A stretch of 64,000 bases of DNA from Conus ventricosus (lineage: Eukaryota; Mollusca; Gastropoda; Neogastropoda; Conidae): assembly GCA_018398815.1 (NCBI GenBank), contig CM031610.1, forward strand, positions 32,233,312 to 32,297,311. Direction: 5' to 3'. Below are positions 54,317 through 63,124 of this stretch, one piece after another; positions within the stretch are counted from its first letter, which is position 1; the number at the start of each line of letters is the position of its first letter. A program made the position numbers and the translations under genes. The notes under the pieces were generated by a model that was not told the origin of the DNA, made no database searches, and was given only the letters and a program-made list of their open reading frames with translations.

Positions 54317-54746
54317 ATGAGCGATCAGAAGACGCCGCAGGACGGCCTGAAAGAGCAGAATGCGCCACAGGTGAATGTACCACGGAGCATCCCACAAGTG
54401 AATGTGCCACAAGTAATGTCACTAAGGCTAAAAATCCTGGGCGTGTTGAGGCTGGGCATAAACTAGCTGAATGGAACAGACTGAGAAAAGCAAACCAATC
54501 AACAAAACAAAATTATTAAATAGTAATACAACATCGCCAACACCGCCAACAACATCACAACATCTCGATCACAAACAATAAGATGTATTGGGAGCTGTTG
54601 TTGTGGGTGGGGGAGTTTTAGCATACAAATACTTAACACCATACATAGCAGCTAAGTCACAAACCCCCACAAAAACAGTAAAAGAAGAACCAGATTCTGC
54701 AAAAAAAGTGCAACCTCCTGCAGTAGACCCATTTTCTATGGAATAG
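54317..54746 (+). pseudogene. Small transmembrane protein (frameshifted)
   Basis: MSDQKTPQDGLKEQNAPQV is followed by a repeated NVPRSIPQVNVPQV segment, KNPGRVEAGHKLAEWNRLRK, a Gln/His-rich linker and a membrane helix VLGAVVVGGGVLAYKYL. The polar tail PAVDPFSME ends at TAG. At least two frame breaks. The PGR..AG.KLAEWN motif recurs in the fragment at 37985-38290. Confidence 0.55.
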
Positions 54747-54749
54747 TTT

Positions 54750-54952
54750 TTAAGAACTAAAGTACAAGTTAAGAACTAGATAAGAACTAGATAAGTACAA
54801 GTTAAATTAGTTATAGAAAGTACTTTTTAAGTTAAATGCAAGTAAATTACAAGTAAAGTACAAGTAAATTATAAGTTCTTAAGTAATAGTTAAGTTCTTA
54901 AATAAGTACTAGTTAGGTTCTTAAGTAAGTTCTTGTTAGGTTCTTAAGTTAA
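54750..54952. repeat. AAGT-based degenerate repeat at the junction of converging genes
   Basis: Repeated AAGTACAAGTTAA, TAAGTTCTTAAG and TTAGGTTCTTAAGT motifs. The tract ends in the 12-bp duplication flanking the Penelope-like element and continues at 58628-58660. Confidence 0.8.
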
Positions 54953-55589
54953 TTGAACAGTAAAAACCACCAACACCCAATAAGCATATTGCAAATTTTC
55001 GGTTTATTGGTAAAACCTTTGTCAAGCATAAAAAACCAAGGGCCCACTAAATGACAGCCCAAAGCACAGCATTTATAATTCTAAGACTGATCATCTCTCA
55101 CTCACAATTCACCTGAATTCCCACTCACTGCTTTAAAATCCTAACAGAAGCCTACCAGAATTAAAGAAAGAAAAGGCAGCAATGAGCTTATGTGAAATAA
55201 AAACATGGGGCGGTCAGTCAAGACCTTAAAAAAACAAACGGAAATGAGTTCAAGCTCACACTGGTGCCTCTAAAGATACCCGACAACACCCTCTCCCCTA
55301 ACTCCATCATTTTTAAAATGCATCTTGTGCTTACAATAAGGTAGTGGAAAACACATTTATGAATTTCACATGCAAATGGTACTGTTGTATAGACTCGCAT
55401 GACATTCAACTGAAAAGTCTTATCTATCACTTCCCCCACCATCCTCCCTCACCATTAACTCTCATTCCCACCATACAATCCCTACCCATCCCTTTCTATA
55501 TGTCTATACTTGCGTTTGTGTGTGATCCTTTCTATATGTCTATACTTGCGTTTGTGTGTGAATACTTGCGTGTGTGCGTTCATACATGC

Positions 55590-55800
55590 ATGCGTGTATG
55601 TGTGTGTGTGTGTGTGTGTGTGAGTGAGTGAATGAGTGTGTGTGAGTGAGCATGTGTGTGTGTGTGTGTTTGCGTGCATGTGTGTGCGTGTGTGTGACTC
55701 TGTTGTGTGTGTGTGTGTGGTTGTGTGTGTGCCTAAATGTGTGTGTGTGTGTGTGTGCGTGCTTGCGTGTGTGTGTGTGTACGCGCGCGCGCATGTGTCT
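55590..55800. repeat. (GT)n tract in the Penelope-like 3' region
   Basis: GTGTGT with GAGTGA and GCGT interruptions; long frames across it are not genes. Confidence 0.9.
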
Positions 55801-55838
55801 GTTACATGTAAGTAAGAAGTGTGGTACCCTACATTCAG

Positions 55839-58533
55839 CTAGTCCCAGACATTGAGGCCATTGGGGTAGTTTGTCCTAATCTTATGCCGCCAGTACCTTT
55901 CACGTGTTCTTCTCTGTCTGGTATCAAGTGTTTTCATCAGTTCAATAGGAGTGACACGGAGATCCTCCTCACTATGTCCACTGCTTGAAAATGTTTGGCT
56001 ACTAAAGTTTCCCTGCATGTTAAATCAGTCCTACCAACACTCTGTGTTTGGGTTCTAATGTTATGAGTTTTGTTGTCTGTTTTTTAATGTTCGATCTCTG
56101 GCCATGGAATCGCCTGGACAGGGTCTGGCTTGTTTCTCCGACATATTGAACATCTTTACACCTAGCACAGTCCACTAAGTAAATTAGATTAGAGCTTTTG
56201 CAGCCCATAGCATCTCTGATGTGGAAAGTCTGCCCTGTTCTAACACTTGTGAATGTAGATGTCTCTTGAAGATGTTTCTGACAAAGAACACATCTGCTGG
56301 CGGTACACTTGTATACTCCTGGTGATCTGTCATTTTGTTTATGAGTGTTGACTTGTGGTGGCTTGGATGGCATCAGAATTTTCCTAAGATTGTTACAGTT
56401 TCTTTCCCTACCATTGGTGACTGCGGCATGGCTTTCTGCATTCTACGGCTTCTGTGAAGGTCGGCATCATGTCTTTGAGCCATCCTCCTATGTCTGGATG
56501 AGAGGGGTTGTGGGTTATTATGAAGGGAACCCTCTCGTTTTTCTTGATTTTGTATTGGAGGTTTGTTCTCTTGGAAGAGCTGTGACCTTTGTGATGGCCC
56601 CCTGTATCAGTTTCTCTGGGTATCCTCGCCTCTGCAGCTTCTTCTTGAGGTCACTGCATCGTTGATGGTAAGTTTCCTCCTCTGAACAGATCCTGCGTAT
56701 ACGCAGGCACTGTCCATAGGGGATTACTCTCGTACAGTGGCGAGGATGGCAGGAATGGAACGGCAGGTACATGTTTGCATCGGTGGGCTTTACATACAGG
56801 TCTGTAGTGATCTGTCCATGTTTTATGCTCATGTTCACATCAAGGTAAGGCACATTGGATCTCCCATAATGGCTCGTGAATTTGATGATATCATGTTGAG
56901 CATTCAGCCAGCATAAGAATTGTTGTAGGTTCTCCTCCCCGTGTTCCCAGAGCATCAGAATATCATCTATGAATCTGCGCCAACAGTTGCTTCTTAAACG
57001 CCAGGGAGATTTGGACAGGAGACGCCTCTCAAGATGTCCCATGAAAATATTGGCTATGGTCGGGGCCATTGGCGTGCCCATTGCAGTGCCATGGATTTGT
57101 CTGAACATCTCTCCGTCAAATTCAAAGTAGTTGTTTTGTAAAATATGTTCTACAATCTGTGTTAAAAGTGAAAGTTTGGGGATATTGTCCGTCTGGTATC
57201 CAGGGTCTTTCAGAATCTCTAAGGGATGTGGATACTTCCTCATGAGGGATGTTTGGGTACAGACCCACAACATCAATTGTTACAATGAATGTTTCATCAT
57301 TCAATGACGGCATGGAGTTGTTCCATTCTCTTATAGTCTGAAGGAGATGGGTCGTGTCCTTCAAGTAGGATGGTAGTTGTTGCACTACTGGCTGTAGCCA
57401 GTGATCCACAAGCCTTGAAAGCCGTTCTGTGGGACCACCCACTCCTGACACGATGGGTCGTCCTGGAGGGTTGTCCAAATCTTTGTGTACTTTGGGGAGA
57501 TGATAGAATACCCCTGTTCTTACGTTGGTGAGGTCTGTCAGACCCCAGTCATATGTTTTCCTGTCTATGACACCATCGTCTAGGAGCTTCTGCATAAATT
57601 CATTTGATTTCTTGGCTATTTCCACAGTGGGGTCTTTCCTCTGTCGCTCGTAATGGTCACCGTTGTTTAGCTGCCTCAGTGCTTCCTTCTTGTATTTACA
57701 AAAATCCTGAATAACTACCCCTCCCCCTTTGTCTGCTGGTGAAATTCGGATCTCTTTTGGTTACCAGATTTTTCAGTTGCTGCAGGCCTATTCGGCTTTT
57801 TTTGTCCAAATTCTGGTGTGCAGGGTAGTGGGTGTGAAGGCCATTACTTTGGAGAGGAATGTAGAGCAGTAGGCATCCAGGGCTTCGTCTCGTCCTTTCG
57901 GGGGTTCATAAAAAGTCTTTTTGTAAAATTTCAACTTGTGTGGCTTTTGAGCTGGAGCATTTTCGTCGTACCAATATTCTTTCAATCGGATTTTGCGGAG
58001 TCCCTCTTTGGTGTCGTCAAATAATTGCACTTCATCATAGGAGGTGGGAGTGGGACAGAACTTGGGTCCGTATGAAAGAAGTTGTGTTTGTTCCTTGGTA
58101 AGTGTATGGGAAGACAGGTTGATCACTTGGGATGGTTCTGGGACCACCTCAGGCTTCGTTTTCCTTCTGAAGTGTCTGTTCTTGGTAGAAGTGGCATTAT
58201 GTGGAGAAGAGTTATCGGAAGTTTCGAAACCTCACCCGCCAATTTCACCAGTGTTGTCAGTTTCCTTCTTTTTGTGACTTTACACTGCAGTTTACTTCTG
58301 CTCTCTTTTCGCTGGCGTGTTGCTTGGAAATCCAAGTAGAGTTCATCAGTAAGTGTGTTACGGAGTATGTTGTTGTTCTTTTGCAGCTCCTGTTGGATTT
58401 CTTTTGCTGCCCCCTTGTAAAAGTCCTTGCAGATGCGTAAAATGGAAGTTTCTGCTGAGTTCAAAACTTTCTTGATTCTATCAGTCAGGTTAGTGTCAGG
58501 TGGAAGCGCCGTGAATCCAAAGGAAATCTTCAT
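55839..58533 (-). CDS. Penelope-like RT and GIY-YIG endonuclease (frameshifted)
   Basis: The N-terminal region includes [20 protein letters not shown] near 58090-58130, typical of Penelope-like proteins. RT motifs follow: [20 protein letters not shown] near 57470-57500, [18 protein letters not shown] near 57250-57290 with the first Asp, [20 protein letters not shown] near 57040-57090, and [11 protein letters not shown] near 56950-56980 with the Asp pair. A Cys/His cluster [12 protein letters not shown] and the GIY-YIG domain ([32 protein letters not shown]) are at 56060-56310. [15 protein letters not shown] end lies near 55850. Four or more frameshifts. Target-primed insertion is the known mechanism of the class. 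Confidence 0.85.
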
Positions 58534-58660
58534 TCCCTTGGGTGTGAGTTTGTTCCTAACACACTCACTAAGAAAGTCTTGATGTGATAAATATCGCTGT
58601 AGCTTGGCTGTCAGACGTAGGCCCTGGTTCTTAAGTTAAGTACAATACAAGTCAGTCTAG

Positions 58661-60151
58661 TTAATCTTTTAAAGTTCGCCACTGTCCTACAGCATATGAA
58701 AACTCAGGACTGACGTAAGTTCTCTTGTTATTGTTAGAGACTAGTGATTTCTTGTTAACAGCAGTTGTGTTTACTTGATGAAGAGTAGAGTGCAGATTAA
58801 CATTTGTGTGATAAAATACTTTTTCAAAGAGCTTGCTTGTAGTTATCGTGAGTTATATTTTTTTTGACAACTTCTTTACTTATACCCTTAGCCTTCTTCA
58901 TTACAGAAGTCTGGCTAGCAACGCTATACATCTTTGACCGCAACCCAACATATTCTTTGATAACTGTCCCAACTGTCCCGGTTTTTTTTTTTTTTTTTTT
59001 GACTGGTGAGTTGATTTTAACGTGGTGACAGCCCTGATATGGCCCTTTGCGGTCGGCTGGGCTTTTAGCAACATTATCTTATCTTGTCTTATCTGCGGCA
59101 AGATTGATTCAAAGTCAGCATAAACTACGTATGGACTCATTTGCATTTTGTGTAAATTTTTAAAACTAACTTTAGACCCGGGTTTAGGTGTGAGGAGTTT
59201 GGTTTCACAGTCTACAATACTTTTACAATAAGTTCTATGCTTGGCAGCTGCTTCTATAGTAGAGGGTCTGCCCAAACACCTTCTACAAATCTGTTTAGCT
59301 TTATGCTTTGATGTATAGGCTAACAGTCTGCTTATTGTTCTGATTAATACATAATGACTCTTTGTACTATCTGCAAAAAGTATCAAGTCTACATGCTTGT
59401 CAAGTGATTCGCCTAAAGTAGGAGCGTTGGGAGAAACCCTTAGAGGCACTAGATTGGCTTCTACAGACCATGTGTATACGTTTACAGTGATTGGTTTGTT
59501 TTGTTCTTCAAACTGAAATATACTTTCTATACTCACTGGGAAAGGTATGTTATCAAATTTCAACTCTTGCTTATATTGTTCATAATTGGAAACTCTGTTT
59601 GCATGATTTTTAACAGGATGTAAATGCGCTAAAACAACCACATAAAACATGTCAGAATTATGTATGTTTAAGACTGCTTGTTTTAACTCTAACTCTTTTG
59701 GGAGAGGAAGGTAAGAATTGCCAACTATAGGATAGAACTTTGTTTGTCTCAATCTAATTTGAAGGACTGTTCCTTCAGACCATCCAGAACCCCTTAACTT
59801 CGCCTCCTCACTTGCATGGTTAAACTGTGTAAGCATGTAATCGGCCCAGTTAGAGTTAAAGTCGTGATAGCTAATTACTTCTTTCTGTTTAGTTGAAACC
59901 CAGACTTCCATGTTACTATCGTCAGGCGTTATATAATCAATCAGAACGGTCAACAACACTTTTACTGGGGGCTCGCGTTGAAGAAACTCTGGGATTTTAG
60001 AGATAGCATGTGCCACGCTTTCCTGAACGTTTGTAGGATTAATAATGTCCATGTCTACTTCACTAAACGTATTGCTTAATTGTTTATCACTGCTAAATAT
60101 TTCTTCCATCGTATATAGTTTTTTACCCTCGAATTTACTTGTGGTCGTCAT
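58661..60151 (-). pseudogene. Polinton-type family B DNA polymerase, interrupted
   Basis: It starts MTTTSKFEGKKLYTMEEIF. A helical N-terminal module (VAHAISKIPEFLQREPPVKV, DYITPDDSNMEVWV) is followed by NIPFPVSIESIFQFEEQN, KHVDLILFADSTKSHYVLIR and a zinc finger CRRCLGRPS...HRTYC. The exonuclease start YVVYADFESILPQ (DxE of Exo I) is reached at 59100, where LINE tail DNA (58981-59098) intrudes. Past it only the C-terminus is read: KEYVGLRSKMYSVAS, KGISKEVVKKNITHDNYKQA and YVSPEFSYAVGQWRTLKD to a stop at 58661. Exo II/III and all palm motifs are gone. The intact enzyme would replicate the element from a protein primer. Confidence 0.8.
58981..59098 (+). mobile_element. LINE 3' tail module inserted in the polymerase gene
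   Basis: A run of 20 or more T is followed by GACTGGTGAGTTGATTTTAA, GGCCCTTTGCGGTCGG and TAGCAACATTATCTTATC. It is the same module as 25365-25451. It replaces the middle of the polymerase, so insertion and deletion went together or the deletion came later. No target duplication is evident. Confidence 0.85.
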
Positions 60152-60219
60152 TTTTAAAGCCACAATATTTACGTAAATCAAAAAAAAAAAAGTAAATAAA
60201 AGTAAGTAAAACGGGCTTT

Positions 60220-60483
60220 TTATTCTTCACCCAAGCGTTGCAACACTTCAAGCCACGTTAACCTTACAATAACGCCTGCTAATATTTTAGCTTTTTCTAA
60301 ATCACTACAGTCAATGTTCATAACTTTGGTCGCTTCGTTAAATAGTTCACTATGATCTTTTATCATATTGTTTACATCATTCTCAAACCAAAATTCACTA
60401 AAATCAATGTTTAATGCTTTCATTGTCTCGTCAAATAGTTCATTACACTTCTTTAAATCAGATTCACTGAGTTTGGCAGCCAT
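60220..60483 (-). CDS. Intact 87-residue helical protein of the Polinton-like element
   Basis: MAAKLSESDLKKCNELFDET is followed by two related helical segments: FWFENDVNNMIKDHSEL and LFNEATKVMNIDCSDLEKAK. The acidic, fully helical product has an internal repeat (CNELFDETMKALNIDFSE versus SELFNEATKVMNIDCSDL). It is one of the few frames in the block that is not broken. It lies upstream of the polymerase on the same strand. Not recognised. Confidence 0.6.
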   Translation of the reverse strand: MAAKLSESDLKKCNELFDETMKALNIDFSEFWFENDVNNMIKDHSELFNEATKVMNIDCSDLEKAKILAGVIVRLTWLEVLQRLGEE

Positions 60484-60522
60484 TTTAAATCTAAATAAAT
60501 AAAAATAATTGTAAATTCAGTT

Positions 60523-60838
60523 ATTATTCATAGTCTTTTCAAATCGTAAAAACTGATCAGGTTTAAAGGTAACAGTTACTCCTTCAAGGTCATCAGATAC
60601 ATGCAGGTCAGCATCTTCGGGGGCAATATTATCAAGTAATATGGCAAAAAGTTTTATAATTGGTTTAGGCCAAGACTTTGGGATTTTACTAACAGCTTTC
60701 AATACGCTTTCTCGAAAGTTCTGTTATAAATTCATCAAACATGTCCTTTAAACACTTCTTTATCAACTCCAGCATTAATCGCCCACCCAAAATCATCAAA
60801 TATTTCTGTAAGCTTTATAACTACGTTGGGGTTCATTT
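60523..60838 (-). pseudogene. Stand-alone relative of the polymerase N-terminal module
   Basis: The start reads MNPNVVIKLTEIFDDFGWA and meets two frame breaks near 60720-60760. The open part KAVSKIPKSWPKPIIKLFAI and LLDNIAPEDADLHVSDD aligns by eye with the polymerase N-terminus (AHAISKIPEF...VLIDYITPDDSNMEVWV). It may be a former duplicate of that module. The role is unknown. Confidence 0.55.
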
Positions 60839-60849
60839 TTTAAACCACA

Positions 60850-61165
60850 TTAAAATCATAAATTAAAAAATTAATTAATCAGTTTCTCTTGTTTTGTGGC
60901 AAGAATCAAAAGAAGTTATATGTGGGTGCATGCGTGGGCAGGGGGTGGGGGCGTGTGTGGTTTTAATTATCTAGGTCAAAAGGATCTAGGATTCATTAAC
61001 CTAGTTTACTGCAATGCTTTGTAGGACAAAACGTGAGTGGACGTGCGTGCGTGGGGTGGGGTGGGGTGTGCATGCGTGGGGTGGGGGTGGGTGTTGTGTG
61101 GGTTGTGGTGGGGTGGGGGTGGTGGGTGTGGGGTGGGGTTGGGGTGTGCAGGAGTTGCCTCCCTT
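60850..61165. other. G/T-rich low-complexity stretch
   Basis: Runs of GGGGTGGGG and GTGGGTG at 60930-60960 and 61020-61150. Nothing coding; long frames are of low complexity. Confidence 0.5.
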
Positions 61166-61167
61166 AG

Positions 61168-61412
61168 TATTATTTTTAGCCCTGTTGAGGGCCTTTCTGG
61201 GACGCGGCGGTCGGTTGGCAAGTGACACAGTTCTGACGTATTTTTAGGCTGGGGGTTGCTAGTATTATTTTTAGCCCTGCTGCAGGCCTTTCTAGGACGC
61301 GGCGGTCGGTTGGCAAGTGACACAGTTCTGACGTATTTTTAGTCCTGTTGCAGGTCTTTCTAGGACGCGGCGGTCGGTTGGCAAGTGACACAGTTCTGGC
61401 GTATTTTTAGCC
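61168..61412. repeat. Three-copy tandem, 68-bp unit (first with a 27-bp extension)
   Basis: GACGCGGCGGTCGGTTGGCA starts at 61201, 61296 and 61364, each followed by AGTGACACAGTTCTG and GTATTTTTAG. The first interval is 95 bp because of an extra GCTGGGGGTTGCTAGTATTA. Moderately GC-rich against AT-rich surroundings. Confidence 0.85.
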
Positions 61413-61429
61413 TTAGGCGGGCCTGCTTC

Positions 61430-61850
61430 TTCGGCCGGTGGGCTATTGATTTTTTTCACCGTAAGCCACTCGCTAGTCTCGCTTTGCCAGAACTCTCTAA
61501 AGCCAACGTCGCTTTGCATATATTTTAAAATGAGCTTTCTTTTCTCGTACAAGCTGTGAATTCAAATTCCAAGCTTGTGGAACTTTGGACAGTAGAAAAA
61601 ACAAAATGATAAAACAGGCGTAATTTCAGCCATGTTTTTCAATTTCATAAAAGAACCTTCGTCGATCGGCTCAAAATCAAGTTTCTCTACAAAACAATTA
61701 CGTAAAAAAGCATCCAGTTCACTTACTGTCATTTCACGTTTTCCTTTGATTCGTTTCCTAAAGATCTAGACTCTCTCTTTGACCGGGTTGGAAACGAAGC
61801 AAAGCTCTCGTTAAACGCGTCCGCATTCATCGGCGTCCCAGCAGCAAAAG
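61430..61850 (-). other. Unassigned minus-strand coding-like region
   Basis: Three overlapping frames read MNADAFNESFASFPTRSK (61850 down), MTVSELDAFLRNCFVEKLDF (61732 down) and KRKLILKYMQSDVGFREFWQ (61550 down). They could be parts of one broken gene or of an old DNA transposon. I cannot name a family. Confidence 0.3.
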
Positions 61851-62790
61851 ACCGACCCGACTGAGGGCTCGCTAGTCCCCGGACAGAAATGACGTCATAC
61901 CTACTGTCGATTGGTTGAACGCGTACACGTGACAGCTCAACTAATTAATAATTCAGTGTAAGGTGCAAGCTCTTGTGCAGTGGCGCGTGCAAAGCGCGGT
62001 CCAGTCAGCAATATTGATTGAAACAGTTGGCAGCAGGCGTGTATGTGAAAAGGGGGGTTTTCGTGCAAAATAAGATGGGTGGTCTTAAACCCACATATTT
62101 ACATTCTCTACCCCCGTCCCCGACCGCTCATTCTCTCACCACTTTGTACGCCTTTCCCTTCATTTCAGCCCTTCTCCATCTCTCCTCACTCCACCCCCTT
62201 TGTAGCATGCATTGCCGTGGTTTGAATCGTCAGTTTCATTATTCATGCCGCTGCTTTTTCCTTGCCATTGATCTACTCCTTCATTCCCTCCTCCATCCCT
62301 TCCAACACCAGTCCCTAGGTTTTCATTATTCTCTAGCATGATCATCCTGCCCGATCAACCCTCACCCCATCCCAATTCTTATTCCCCAAATCCACATATT
62401 CCCGCTATTCTTCCCCTGCCCCCCTCCATAAGTCTCTTGCCTGCATAAAAACACCCACCCAGCTCACTGCCCCAGACCCCCTCCATTGTACGTCGGCTTT
62501 TGACGCTCCTCCCCGTCTTACTTCAAAGTGACCTCTGCCTTGCCGTTCGACGTTGGAAGTGTGCTGACATTGACGGACACCTGCGTGCTGTGGAGTGCCC
62601 CTCTCGAACATGATAGGTAGGCCCTACGATTATCTGATCGATCGGTTTGATTTTTTTCTTGATCCATTTTCGCTTTGTTGTTGCTGTCGTCGTCGTCGTT
62701 GTGGTTTTGTTCTTGCATCTATTCTTAATCTACCTTTCTCCTCACTACATTTCCATCGGATCTCCACTCCAACAACACACTTTTATTTTT
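61851..62790. other. No gene seen
   Basis: C/T-rich sequence with short open frames on both strands; no motif, repeat or element end recognised. Confidence 0.4.
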
Positions 62791-62796
62791 TAATGA

Positions 62797-62880
62797 CGTG
62801 TGAGTTGATTTTAACGTGATGACGGCCCTGATGTGGCCCTTTGCGGTCGGCTGGGCTATAAGCAACATTATCTTATCCTA
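62797..62880 (+). mobile_element. LINE 3' tail module, last copy
   Basis: GTGAGTTGATTTTAACGTGA, GGCCCTTTGCGGTCGG and GCTATAAGCAACATTATC run into a (CA)n tract. Confidence 0.85.
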
Positions 62881-63079
62881 ACACACGCACACATGCACGT
62901 GCGCGCGCGTGCACGCACGCACACGCACACGCACACACGCGCACGTATAAACACATACAATACACGGACACAAGCGCACGCACGTACACAAACACGCACG
63001 CACGCACGCGCACACACGCACGCATACACGCGCACGCACAAGCGCGCAAGTACACGCACACGGGCACACACAAGACGCG

Positions 63080-63122
<43 letters not shown>
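62880..63122. repeat. (CA)n/(CGCA)n microsatellite
   Basis: CACGCACACGCA-type alternating sequence followed by a pure (CA)n of about 40 bp; open in several frames but not coding. Confidence 0.95.

Positions 63123-63124
<2 letters not shown>

Larger units (their letters stand above)
45804..54952. mobile_element. Maverick/Polinton-like element, left and central part
   Basis: This AT-rich block with densely packed small genes on both strands carries an integrase, packaging ATPase, capsid-like protein and several conserved small membrane or coiled-coil proteins. With the family B DNA polymerase at 58661-60151 this is the diagnostic set of Maverick/Polinton DNA transposons, which are related to adintovirus-like viruses. 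Almost every gene has frameshifts or stops. Terminal inverted repeats were not found, so the borders are approximate. Confidence 0.8.
54953..58627 (-). mobile_element. Penelope-like element with GIY-YIG endonuclease
   Basis: It is flanked by TTCTTAAGTTAA at 54941-54952 and 58628-58639, a 12-bp duplication (partly chance, because the local repeat is similar). The reading frame runs from about 58533 to 55839. Near the 3' end at 54997-55026 the minus strand has a stem GGTTT...AAACC followed by GAAA, like the degenerate hammerhead motifs of this class. The (GT)n tract 55590-55790 lies in its 3' untranslated part. Confidence 0.85.

Noticed and set aside
55920..55945. Hammerhead core from CTGATGA on the minus strand
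   Set aside because: The motif lies in the coding part of the GIY-YIG domain and is not followed by a stem and GAAA.
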